Below, one piece after another: positions 23,382 through 30,942 of a stretch of DNA of 37,475 bases (position 1 is its first letter; each line of letters starts with the position of its first letter). The translations under genes and the position numbers were made by a program. A model generated the notes under the pieces. That model was given only the letters and a program-made list of their open reading frames with translations. It had not been told where the DNA came from and did not search any database. Source of the stretch: an uncultured Clostridia bacterium (GTDB taxonomy: Bacteria > Bacillota > Clostridia > Oscillospirales > Ruminococcaceae); NCBI GenBank assembly GCA_947307175.1, contig CAMZIK010000018.1, positions 1 to 37,475 on the forward strand, read 5' to 3'.

Positions 23382-23411
23382 AAGGCGTCCTGAAAAAAGG
23401 GCGTCTTTTTT
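23382..23411 (+). terminator. Intrinsic terminator of the V-ATPase locus
   Basis: Stem AGGCGTCC/GGGCGTCT (two G-U pairs), A-rich loop and six T. It lies about 8 bp after the DUF308 stop codon. Confidence 0.8.
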
Positions 23412-23482
23412 GTTATGATGAGCAAAATATTCACCTGTTTTGGCAGGGTCTGAGCTTGGGTTTAAGAAAAAAGGTCGGAAAG

Positions 23483-23499
23483 TTGTCTGTTTTAGACAA
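23483..23499. promoter_or_regulatory. Inverted repeat upstream of glnN
   Basis: TTGTCT-N5-AGACAA, about 58 bp before the -35 box of glnN. It could be an upstream activator or nitrogen-regulator site; no second copy was seen. Confidence 0.35.
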
Positions 23500-23556
23500 A
23501 AAATCTCTGATATTTGACGGATAATTTGCAGTATAATAAGAAAATAAAAAAACGAC

Positions 23557-23585
23557 TTGAAAAGGACATATTTATAAAGTATACT
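23557..23585 (+). promoter_or_regulatory. Promoter of glnN
   Basis: TTGAAA (23557-23562), a 17-bp spacer and TATACT (23580-23585). The leader is about 45 nt and shows no glutamine-riboswitch fold. Confidence 0.83.
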
Positions 23586-23637
23586 CATAAAGTGAAGATA
23601 TGACCTTTTTTAAGACAGGGAAAGGAATGGATAGTTT

Positions 23638-25719
23638 ATGACTAATGTGCCCGGAATTTTCGGTTCTGACGTATTCAACGAGTCGGTGATGAGGGAAAGG
23701 CTCCCGAAGACAACTTACAAGCAGCTGAAAAAGACCATTGAGGACGGCGTGCCGCTGGATATTGAGCTTGCTAATGTTGTGGCAAACGCAATGAAGGACT
23801 GGGCAGTTGAGAAGGGCTGCACCCACTACACACACTGGTTCCAGCCGATGACGGGCATCACCGCCGAAAAGCACGACAGCTTTATCAGCCCTGCTGATGA
23901 CGGTCACATTATCATGGAATTCTCGGGCAAGGAGCTTATCAAGGGAGAGCCTGATGCTTCAAGCTTTCCTTCGGGAGGTCTGAGAGCTACATTTGAGGCG
24001 AGAGGCTACACAGCATGGGACCCGACTTCCTATGCTTTCATAAAGGCTAACACACTTTGCATTCCTACGGCGTTCTGCTCATACGGCGGCGAGGCGCTGG
24101 ACAAGAAAACTCCGCTGCTGCGTTCGGTAGACGCTATCAACAAGGCGTCGCTGCGTATACTTAAACTGTTCGGTTCGGACGCTACAAGAGTTATTCCGAA
24201 TGCAGGTCCTGAACAGGAGTATTTCCTTATCGACAGAGAGATGTATTCGCACAGGAAAGATCTTATCTTTGCAGGAAGATCTCTTTTCGGCGCACCTGCT
24301 CCCAAGGGTCAGGAGCTTGACGACCACTACTTCGGAACGATTAAGACAAGAGTTGCGGCATACATGAAAGACCTTGACGAGCAGCTGTGGAGACTTGGCA
24401 TTTATGCTAAGACCAAACACAACGAAGTCGCTCCTTCACAGCACGAGCTTGCGCCTATATATAATACAGTAAATATCGCTACCGATCACAACCAGCTGAC
24501 AATGGAGATCATGAAGCGTACTGCAAGAAAGCACAACTTCAAGTGTCTGCTGCACGAAAAGCCGTTTGAGGGCATCAACGGTTCGGGCAAGCACAACAAC
24601 TGGTCTCTTGCAACGAACACGGGAGTAAATCTTCTCAATCCGGGAAAAACTCCTGCAGAGAATGCTCAGTTCCTGCTTGTTCTTGCAGCTGTTATCAAGG
24701 CGGTCAACAAGCATCAGGATATTCTGCGTGCATCGGTTGCTTCGGCAGGAAACGACCACAGACTCGGAGCAAGCGAAGCTCCTCCGGCTATCGTTTCGAT
24801 ATTCCTCGGCGACGAGCTGACCGAGATACTGCGCTCTATCGTTGAGGGCACGAAATACGAGGGCAAGAGAGTTGAAATGGAGATCGGTGTTGATGTTCTT
24901 CCGCACTTCACAAAGGATACCACCGACAGAAACAGAACTTCTCCGTTTGCTTTCACAGGAAACAAGTTCGAGTTCAGAATGCCTGGTTCAAGACTTTCCG
25001 TCGCAGGACCGAACACGGTGATAAATACTATCGTTGCGGAGACTTTTGACGAGTTTGCTGACATTCTCGAAAAGGCAGACAACTTCCAGGACGCTCTTGA
25101 CGACCTTATCAAAAAGACCATCAAGGAAAATTCAAATATAATCTTCAACGGCAATGGCTACGCTGATGAGTGGTGCGCCGAGGCTGAAAAGAGAGGGCTG
25201 CTCAACCTCAGGACAACGCCTGATGCAGTGCCTTGCTTTGAATCTCCCGAAAATATAGCACTGTTTGAAAAGTACGGCGTTTACACCGAAACAGAGCTTC
25301 ATTCGAGAGTCGAGATACTGCTTGAGGAATACTGCAAGACCCTTTCTATCGAAGCTAATACAATGATAGATATGGCAAAGAAAGATATTCTTCCTGCTGT
25401 TGCAACGTATATCAAGGAGCTTGCAAGGACAGCCGAGCTTGCAAAGATGTGCGATGCGGACGTAAGCTTTGAAACGGACATGGTAAAGCGCCTGTCCGAG
25501 CTTTCGGCAAAGATGTACAAGAACCTCGGCGTGCTTGAAGATGCGGCTGCAAAGGCAAAAGCTATCGCCGACATCAAGGCTCAGGCTGATTTCTACCGTG
25601 ACAGCGTTATCCCTGCAATGAATGAGCTGCGTGCGCCTGCGGACGAGATAGAATCGCTTGTCGGCGAAAAATACTGGCCGTACCCGACCTACGGCAAACT
25701 GCTGTTCTATGTAATGTGA
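23638..25719 (+). CDS. glnN: Type III glutamine synthetase
   Basis: Makes glutamine from glutamate, ammonia and ATP. The length of 693 residues, far above the 440-470 of type I, and the motifs [69 protein letters not shown] (about 259-275), [15 protein letters not shown] and [19 protein letters not shown] define GSIII. The enzyme is typical of ruminal and gut anaerobes. AAAGGA lies about 11 nt before the ATG. It is a single-gene unit with its own promoter; repeat copy 7 follows the stop codon and a bidirectional terminator ends it. Confidence 0.97.
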   Translation: MTNVPGIFGSDVFNESVMRERLPKTTYKQLKKTIEDGVPLDIELANVVANAMKDWAVEKGCTHYTHWFQPMTGITAEKHDSFISPADDGHIIMEFSGKELIKGEPDASSFPSGGLRATFEARGYTAWDPTSYAFIKANTLCIPTAFCSYGGEALDKKTPLLRSVDAINKASLRILKLFGSDATRVIPNAGPEQEYFLIDREMYSHRKDLIFAGRSLFGAPAPKGQELDDHYFGTIKTRVAAYMKDLDEQLWRLGIYAKTKHNEVAPSQHELAPIYNTVNIATDHNQLTMEIMKRTARKHNFKCLLHEKPFEGINGSGKHNNWSLATNTGVNLLNPGKTPAENAQFLLVLAAVIKAVNKHQDILRASVASAGNDHRLGASEAPPAIVSIFLGDELTEILRSIVEGTKYEGKRVEMEIGVDVLPHFTKDTTDRNRTSPFAFTGNKFEFRMPGSRLSVAGPNTVINTIVAETFDEFADILEKADNFQDALDDLIKKTIKENSNIIFNGNGYADEWCAEAEKRGLLNLRTTPDAVPCFESPENIALFEKYGVYTETELHSRVEILLEEYCKTLSIEANTMIDMAKKDILPAVATYIKELARTAELAKMCDADVSFETDMVKRLSELSAKMYKNLGVLEDAAAKAKAIADIKAQADFYRDSVIPAMNELRAPADEIESLVGEKYWPYPTYGKLLFYVM

Positions 25720-25722
25720 TCT

Positions 25723-25967
25723 AATACTGATAACATATAATTGAGTGGGACTCTTTTGGATGAAGCCGAGAACGGCTTTGCCGTTCTCTCGGGAGTAACC
25801 GTGGTAACGGTTACTCTGCCCCATCAAACTCTCCTCAGAAACCTCTTATTGATTTTTCGGTATCAGGAGATAAACCCCTGATACCGAAAAATGAGTAGGG
25901 ACTCTCAAGGGAGCATAAGGAAGAATTCTTCCCCGAAGGATCCTCTCAAGCATATGTCAGCAGTATA
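25723..25967 (+). repeat. Composite palindromic element, copy 7
   Basis: A 245-bp element starting 3 bp after the glnN stop codon. Outer arms 25723-25759 and 25931-25967 match at 25 of 37. Inside are hairpin GAGAACGGC-TTT-GCCGTTCTC (25768-25788), the core palindrome with centre GGTA (25794-25815) and a 41-nt hairpin with a perfect 16-bp stem ATTTTTCGGTATCAGG (25852-25892). A real terminator follows separately at 25980. Confidence 0.87.
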
Positions 25968-25979
25968 TAATCAACCATT

Positions 25980-26009
25980 AAAAAAGACCGCTGATGCGGT
26001 CTTTTTTTT
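25980..26009. terminator. Bidirectional terminator between glnN and the 26016 gene
   Basis: GACCGC-TGAT-GCGGTC flanked by six A on the left and eight T on the right, so it works for both convergent genes. Confidence 0.92.
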
Positions 26010-26015
26010 AATGCT

Positions 26016-27002
26016 TTAATTCTGATTTGATACCTGTGAGAAATCAAATTCTTCAAGATACACCTCGTCGGGGACGACTATGTCCTGCTCGTCCTGCGGC
26101 TTGGCAGTCTTCTGAATTACCTCAAATTCCTCGGTGTAAACGTCCTCGGAAACCAGATATGTCTCGTTGATCTTGGAGTGGTCGGTAAAGTCAAACTCCT
26201 GCAGGCGCCCGTCATCAGGCAATTCCTCGGGCGGTATCGGCAAGCCTTCCTGCTTTTTCTTTTTATCGGTGAACATTCTGCGCTCGTAAAGCTCGTCGTC
26301 CTGCCTGTCGTACTCCTCATCGGTCAGCGAGGTCTTGGTGTACTTGCCCTGAATGTACATATGCTTTCTTTGCAGGTAATCATCGGGAGTGTCGCCCTTT
26401 TCGTACTGCGGCGGTTCGGGCACGGGCTTGTCAAATATCTGCTCGGCATCGTCGCTGTAAATGTTGCCCTTTGCGGACTCGATAAGCTGTTTCTTACGCT
26501 TTTGTTCGGCAACGTTTATCATCTGATCGGATACACGCCCGTTGAACGGGAAGGTCGGCATCGCACGCATAAATTCAATGTCCTTGTCTATTTTCGCCAT
26601 TGGCAAACGAACGGCAGCGAGATAAATATACATCAACAACGATACTATCGAGATGCTTTCGTTAAACAGCAGCGACATTAGCACACACGCTGTCAGAGAC
26701 AGCAAAGCGATATTGTTTCCTTGCTTGCCGTGGTATGCGACAAGCACAAAACAGCATAGGATCGCAGCGATAACATCCCATGCGCCGGAAACGAATAAAA
26801 TGCTCTTTCCGCCGGAAAGCATTATGCTTGCGTATGTAACGTACCCGCCGACACCGTATATCAATATCAGCACTGATAAAAAGAATATCGGGATAGCAAC
26901 AAAGACCGCACGCTTTCCCTTCAAGCCTTTGTATATTCTATTCAGCTCCTCAAGCGGAAGCTGCCGCACTTCTTCGTGCCAGTCTATTTTTTTATCTTCC
27001 AC
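26016..27002 (-). CDS. Membrane protein with long acidic cytosolic tail, unknown function
   Basis: 328 residues. After a charged N-terminus (MEDKKIDWHEEVRQLP) come about four hydrophobic helices (about 31-50, 55-78, 80-100, 106-130), then a long polar tail (about 140-328). The tail is rich in acidic and proline residues and repeats a short motif three times: LQEFDFTDHS, YTEEFEVIQ and YLEEFDFSQ, the last near the C-terminus. The motif may be a docking site for a partner. I do not recognise the family. The start is GTG at 27002 with GGGGAG 9 nt upstream. No clear promoter was found. Confidence 0.68.
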   Translation of the reverse strand: MEDKKIDWHEEVRQLPLEELNRIYKGLKGKRAVFVAIPIFFLSVLILIYGVGGYVTYASIMLSGGKSILFVSGAWDVIAAILCCFVLVAYHGKQGNNIALLSLTACVLMSLLFNESISIVSLLMYIYLAAVRLPMAKIDKDIEFMRAMPTFPFNGRVSDQMINVAEQKRKKQLIESAKGNIYSDDAEQIFDKPVPEPPQYEKGDTPDDYLQRKHMYIQGKYTKTSLTDEEYDRQDDELYERRMFTDKKKKQEGLPIPPEELPDDGRLQEFDFTDHSKINETYLVSEDVYTEEFEVIQKTAKPQDEQDIVVPDEVYLEEFDFSQVSNQN

Positions 27003-27109
27003 GTTGTCTCACTCTCCCCGTGTTCTATTGCTTCTATCTCTATCTTAGCATAGCACCGTTTCTGTGTGTTTGGTGCTTTTTGTTGTGAGTTGACCTGTTT
27101 GTGTGGTGA

Positions 27110-27367
27110 ATAGATTGCGTTTGCTGCAGGGCTTGCTGAGAGTTTCCTCTTGAAAGAGTTCTTCCATACTCGTTCTAAGCCCTTACTCATTTTTCAGCAA
27201 TGGGTGTATTTACCCATTGCTGAAAAATCAATAAAAGTTTTAGGAGTGGGGTCTGGTGGAGCGGAGTAACCGTTACTACGGTTACTCCCGAGAGAACGGC
27301 TTTGCCGTTCTCGGTCCCTTCTTTCAAAAGGGGTCTCCCCAGCAAGCCCTGCGGTAACTCAGCCTAT
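27110..27367 (-). repeat. Composite palindromic element, copy 8
   Basis: A 258-bp element directly behind rnfB, in the same orientation as rnfB. Its rnfB-side arm includes the last two rnfB codons and stop (27359-27367); the far arm (from 27110) matches it as an inverted repeat at about 25 of 33, with a perfect 13-bp block GCAGGGCTTGCTG. Inside, on the plus strand, are a 40-nt hairpin with a perfect 17-bp stem (27189-27228), the core palindrome with centre TACT (27265-27286) and hairpin GAGAACGGC-TTT-GCCGTTCTC (27292-27312). Same subfamily as copy 5. Confidence 0.86.
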
Positions 27368-28147
27368 ACGCATGACAGAGCCGATCTTGCAGACATCGGC
27401 GCACTTGCCGCAGTTTTCGCACTTATCATAATCTATGACTGCGTGGTTATCGACGACGTGGATAGCGCCGTGTTCGCAGTTCTTTTCGCACATTTTGCAG
27501 CCTACGCAGCCGCCTTCGCACAGTGACCTTGTGACCTTGGCGATGTCCTTTGACGAGCAGGTAACGTCTACCGACTGGGAGATCTTTCGGACAACGATAA
27601 GCCCGTTGGGGCAGGCATCAACGCACAGACCGCAGCCGATGCACTTTGACTTATCCACCTTGGCGATGCGGTCGATGATGCTGACAGCGCCCTGCGGACA
27701 AACACTGACACAGTCGCCGTAGCCCAGACAGCCGCTGGTGCAGGTCTTGCTTCCGCTGTAAAATCTGTTGCAGGCAGCGCAGCTCTGAACGCCGTCGAAT
27801 TCGTACTTATGAGGCGTGATGTGGCAGTCGCCGTGGCAGCGCACGAAGGCTACTTCAGGTTCGCTCATGCTTACTTCAACGCCCATTATCTGAGCTATCT
27901 TTTTTGCTGTCTTTTCTCCGCCCGGCTTGCACATATTACATTTAACGCCTCTGTTCACGATAGCCTCGGCATAGTCGGCACAGCCCGAAAAGCCGCATGA
28001 ACCGCAGTTTACCTGCGGCAGCGCCTCGCTGACCTTTTCAATGCGCTCGTCTACCTTGACCTCAAAGACCTTTGAAGCCACTGTGAGCAGTATTCCTGCC
28101 ACAAGTCCGAGTGCGGCAAATATCCCGACAGATACTAATATGCCCAT
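27359..28147 (-). CDS. rnfB: Rnf complex subunit B
   Basis: The ferredoxin-facing iron-sulfur subunit of the ion-pumping ferredoxin:NAD oxidoreductase. It has an N-terminal membrane anchor (MGILVSVGIFAALGLVAGILLTVA), then the NCGSCGFSGCADYAEAI domain with CNMCKPGG, and a run of ferredoxin motifs: CLGYGDCVSVCPQG, CIGCGLCVDACPNG, CVGCKMCEKNCEHG and CENCGKCADVCKIG. The ATG at 28147 (262 residues) is chosen because AAGGAG precedes it and the membrane anchor follows at once. It is the last gene of the rnf operon; its final codons form an arm of repeat copy 8. Confidence 0.95.
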   Translation of the reverse strand: MGILVSVGIFAALGLVAGILLTVASKVFEVKVDERIEKVSEALPQVNCGSCGFSGCADYAEAIVNRGVKCNMCKPGGEKTAKKIAQIMGVEVSMSEPEVAFVRCHGDCHITPHKYEFDGVQSCAACNRFYSGSKTCTSGCLGYGDCVSVCPQGAVSIIDRIAKVDKSKCIGCGLCVDACPNGLIVVRKISQSVDVTCSSKDIAKVTRSLCEGGCVGCKMCEKNCEHGAIHVVDNHAVIDYDKCENCGKCADVCKIGSVMRIG

Positions 28148-28191
28148 TTGTGAATGTTCTCCTTTTTTATGATCGTGCAAAAAGCGGAAGT

Positions 28192-28761
28192 TTACAGAAT
28201 ACCGTTGAAGCCCATGAAGCTGACGGAAACTATCGCCGCAGCGATAAGAGTTGACGGGACTCCCTTGAAAGCTTCGGGGAAATCGTTGCCCTCTATCCTT
28301 GCCCTGACTCCGCTGAAAAGCAAAAGCGCAAGCGTAAAGGCAAGACCTGTTCCGAAAGCGTTGGTTATGGATTCGAGGAATGTGTATTCGTTGTTGATGT
28401 TTCCAAGCGTTACGCCAAGCACTGCGCAGTTTGTAGTTATAAGAGGCAGGTAAACACCGAGCGCTTTATAAAGTGCGTGCATCTTCTTTTTCATGACTAT
28501 CTCGACGAGCTGGACGAACATCGCTATGACAAGAATGAAAGCTACGGTTTTAAGATAGGTTATCTTGAAATGCTCAAGCAGTTTGTAGAGAGGATAGGTT
28601 ATTGCTGAGGCGCAGACCATTACGAATATTACTGCGCCGCCCATTCCTGCGGACGATTTTATCTGCTTTGAAACGCCGAGGAAAGCACAGATGCCCATAA
28701 ACTGCGAAAGAACGACGTTATTTACGAAAACGCAGCCGACAAGTATAAGTATATATGTCAT
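28192..28761 (-). CDS. rnfA: Rnf complex subunit A
   Basis: A 189-residue subunit with six membrane helices. MTYILILVGCVFVNNVVLSQFMGICAFLGVSK and TTNCAVLGVTLGNINNEYTFLESITNAFGTGLAFTLAL are diagnostic; the NCAVLG cysteine, paired with that of RnfE, holds an intramembrane iron-sulfur cluster. It abuts rnfE without a gap and lies 44 bp before rnfB. Confidence 0.96.
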   Translation of the reverse strand: MTYILILVGCVFVNNVVLSQFMGICAFLGVSKQIKSSAGMGGAVIFVMVCASAITYPLYKLLEHFKITYLKTVAFILVIAMFVQLVEIVMKKKMHALYKALGVYLPLITTNCAVLGVTLGNINNEYTFLESITNAFGTGLAFTLALLLFSGVRARIEGNDFPEAFKGVPSTLIAAAIVSVSFMGFNGIL

Positions 28762-29442
28762 TTACGCACCCTCCTCTACCTTGCACTGTCCCTTGCACAT
28801 CGCAGCGTTGGGACAGCTCTCGCAGGAAATTTCCTTTGGAGGCTTTCTGCCTGCTATCTTGTTGACAAGTGCTATAAGGCAGCCAAGCACGAAAAATCCG
28901 CCTGCCGGCATAATGAATATGGTCATGGGTCTGTCGCAAAGGAAGGGTATCTTCATACCGAACCAGCTGCCAAGACCAAGGATCTCACGCACAGAACCCA
29001 TTGCAAACAGCGCAAGCGTAAAGCCAAGACCCATTCCAAGACCGTCCAGCACGGAGCGCCCGACGCTGTTGCGGCTGGCGAAGGCTTCGGCTCTGCCAAG
29101 GATTATGCAGTTTACGGTGATGAGCTGCAGGAATACTCCGAGTGCGGAGTGAAGCTCAGGCAGGTAGCCCTGCATCAGAAAATCTATGAATGTAACAAAG
29201 CCTGCTATGATAACGATGAAGCAGGGCAGGCGCACAGCTTTTGGGATAATGTTTTTGAGCAGCGAGATAACGGCGTTTGAACAGACAAGAACAAACGTCG
29301 TGGCAAGACCCATACCTATGCCGTTTTCGGCAAGCACCGTCACCGCAAGCGTCGGGCACATTCCCAGAAGCGTGACAAGCACGGGGTTTTCTTTTATTAT
29401 TCCCTTTGTGAACTCATAAAGGGTCTTATTGTTTGTGCTCAT
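28762..29442 (-). CDS. rnfE: Rnf complex subunit E
   Basis: A 226-residue membrane subunit homologous to RnfA. The NPVLVTLLGMCPTLAVT start and the NCIILGRAEAFASRN segment carry the family cysteines. The C-terminal tail CESCPNAAMCKGQCKVEEGA adds four cysteines beyond the usual end, perhaps a small metal site. Its start overlaps the rnfG stop by 4 bp. Confidence 0.94.
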   Translation of the reverse strand: MSTNNKTLYEFTKGIIKENPVLVTLLGMCPTLAVTVLAENGIGMGLATTFVLVCSNAVISLLKNIIPKAVRLPCFIVIIAGFVTFIDFLMQGYLPELHSALGVFLQLITVNCIILGRAEAFASRNSVGRSVLDGLGMGLGFTLALFAMGSVREILGLGSWFGMKIPFLCDRPMTIFIMPAGGFFVLGCLIALVNKIAGRKPPKEISCESCPNAAMCKGQCKVEEGA

Positions 29443-29996
29443 GCGAATATCTCCCTTTTATGAACGGTGTAGAATTCAAGAACTTCCTCACAGGCTTTTT
29501 TCAGACCCTTTGATGAATAGGTCGCCGCAGTTAGATTATCGACTTCCTCGACATCGTCTTCTGCGCTTAGCCCTGTGAACTTATCGGTATACTCTTTCTG
29601 GGCTACCTTTGCGCCGAGACCGGGAGTTTCACCGATGGACAAAAAGTACATACCTTTGATTTTTCCGTCGCTTCCGATGCCGATGAGCAGATGCAGTCCG
29701 CCTTTTGCATAGCCGTCGCAGGTCATTTCGACTGCGCAGTTCTCATTCTGCTTATCTGTTATTACGGAATTGATGTTCTTATAGCCGAATGTCATTGGTT
29801 CAGCTGTTTTATCCTTTTTCTCGGTGAGCATCTCGAACTTACCCTCACCGAATATCTCGTTACAGCCTTTTTTCATCTCGTCTGTAAGCACGCCTGTATT
29901 GTCTTTGACAGCCGCATCGTGAGCGATGACCAGCAGACCGCAGACGACGATGCAAATTACCGTAAGGACTAGAGGAGGCAGGACTTTACTTTTCAT
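29439..29996 (-). CDS. rnfG: Rnf complex subunit G (covalent FMN)
   Basis: A 185-residue subunit with one N-terminal membrane helix (about 7-26) and an outward FMN-binding domain. ETPGLGAKV (123-131) and DNLTAATYSS (153-162) match the flavinylation site; T159 is the expected FMN-linked threonine. The ApbE encoded upstream would attach the flavin. It overlaps rnfD by 11 bp and rnfE by 4 bp, indicating coupled translation. Confidence 0.94.
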   Translation of the reverse strand: MKSKVLPPLVLTVICIVVCGLLVIAHDAAVKDNTGVLTDEMKKGCNEIFGEGKFEMLTEKKDKTAEPMTFGYKNINSVITDKQNENCAVEMTCDGYAKGGLHLLIGIGSDGKIKGMYFLSIGETPGLGAKVAQKEYTDKFTGLSAEDDVEEVDNLTAATYSSKGLKKACEEVLEFYTVHKREIFA

Positions 29997-30927
29997 GTGT
30001 CTGAACCTCCTTTTTAGCCGGAACTGCTCCGACAGGCTTTTTGAGCGTTATCATATCTATATAAGGAGTTGCTATGTTCATTATAAGTATCGAGAAGGAA
30101 ACGCCTTCGGGGTAGCTTGCATAGAACCTTATAACGCAGGTTATTATGCCGCAGCCGATGCCGAAGATGAACTTTCCTTTTTTGGAAACAGGCGTAGTTA
30201 CATAATCGGTTGCCATAAAGATCGCACCGAGCATAAGTCCGCCTGAAAGTATCTGATAGACAGGGTCTTTGCCTGCGAGCCAGGAATAAACGAACACTGT
30301 TGCGACAAAAGCCACGGGAGCATGGACAGTTATGACTTTCATAACAACGAGATATATTCCGCCTGCGATCAGTGCAGCGGCGCACACCTCACCCAGACAG
30401 CCGGGACACTTTCCGAGGAACAGATCCCAGTAATTATAAAGCTTATCGGTATCCGCAAGGGGAGTGGGCGAAGTGACTGCATCGGTCATAGTCGAAGGCA
30501 TAGTCCAGTGTGTCATTGCGCTTGTAAATGACAGCATCAGCACTATTCTTCCGACTATCGCAGGGTTTGCGAAGTTCTGTCCGAGCCCGCCGAATATCTG
30601 CTTGACTATGACTATTGCGATAAACGTGCCTATCACCGCCATATAATACGGCAGTGACGGCGGCAGGTTGAAAGCGAGCAGTATTCCCGTAACGACGGCT
30701 GAAAGGTCGTGGGTAGTATCGGGTCTTTTCATTATTATATTGCAAAGCTTCTCCCACACCACTGCTGAAAGGATACATACTCCCGTCAGCGCCAGCGCTC
30801 TTGCTCCGAAAAGGAAAGCAGACACAACAAGCGCAGGCATAAGCGCAATGATAACGTGAAGCATTATTTTTGAAGTGGCTGCTCCGCTGCGTATATGCGG
30901 CGAAGGACTCACTGTCAGTTTTTCCAA
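29986..30927 (-). CDS. rnfD: Rnf complex subunit D (covalent FMN)
   Basis: A 313-residue membrane subunit with about nine helices. SPHIRSG at the start and GGLGQNFANPAIVGRIVLMLSF are family marks. The second flavinylation motif is DAVTSPTPLAD (149-159), with T155 the expected FMN threonine; P154 replaces the more usual alanine. It lies 15 bp after rnfC. Confidence 0.94.
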   Translation of the reverse strand: MEKLTVSPSPHIRSGAATSKIMLHVIIALMPALVVSAFLFGARALALTGVCILSAVVWEKLCNIIMKRPDTTHDLSAVVTGILLAFNLPPSLPYYMAVIGTFIAIVIVKQIFGGLGQNFANPAIVGRIVLMLSFTSAMTHWTMPSTMTDAVTSPTPLADTDKLYNYWDLFLGKCPGCLGEVCAAALIAGGIYLVVMKVITVHAPVAFVATVFVYSWLAGKDPVYQILSGGLMLGAIFMATDYVTTPVSKKGKFIFGIGCGIITCVIRFYASYPEGVSFSILIMNIATPYIDMITLKKPVGAVPAKKEVQTHEK

Positions 30928-30942
30928 AGCGCTACCTCCCTG

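Noticed and set aside
23514..23537. Second promoter for glnN (TTGACG ... TATAAT)
   Set aside because: Spacer is only 12 bp; the TTGAAA-17-TATACT promoter at 23557-23585 is far better.
23627..23641. Four-codon upstream frame (MDSL) overlapping the glnN start
   Set aside because: AAAGGA touches its ATG, leaving no spacing for initiation; probably chance.
5485..27367. Elements as IS remnants, CRISPR or phage attachment sites
   Set aside because: No transposase, no regular spacer-repeat pattern, no integrase, and the outer arms differ from copy to copy.
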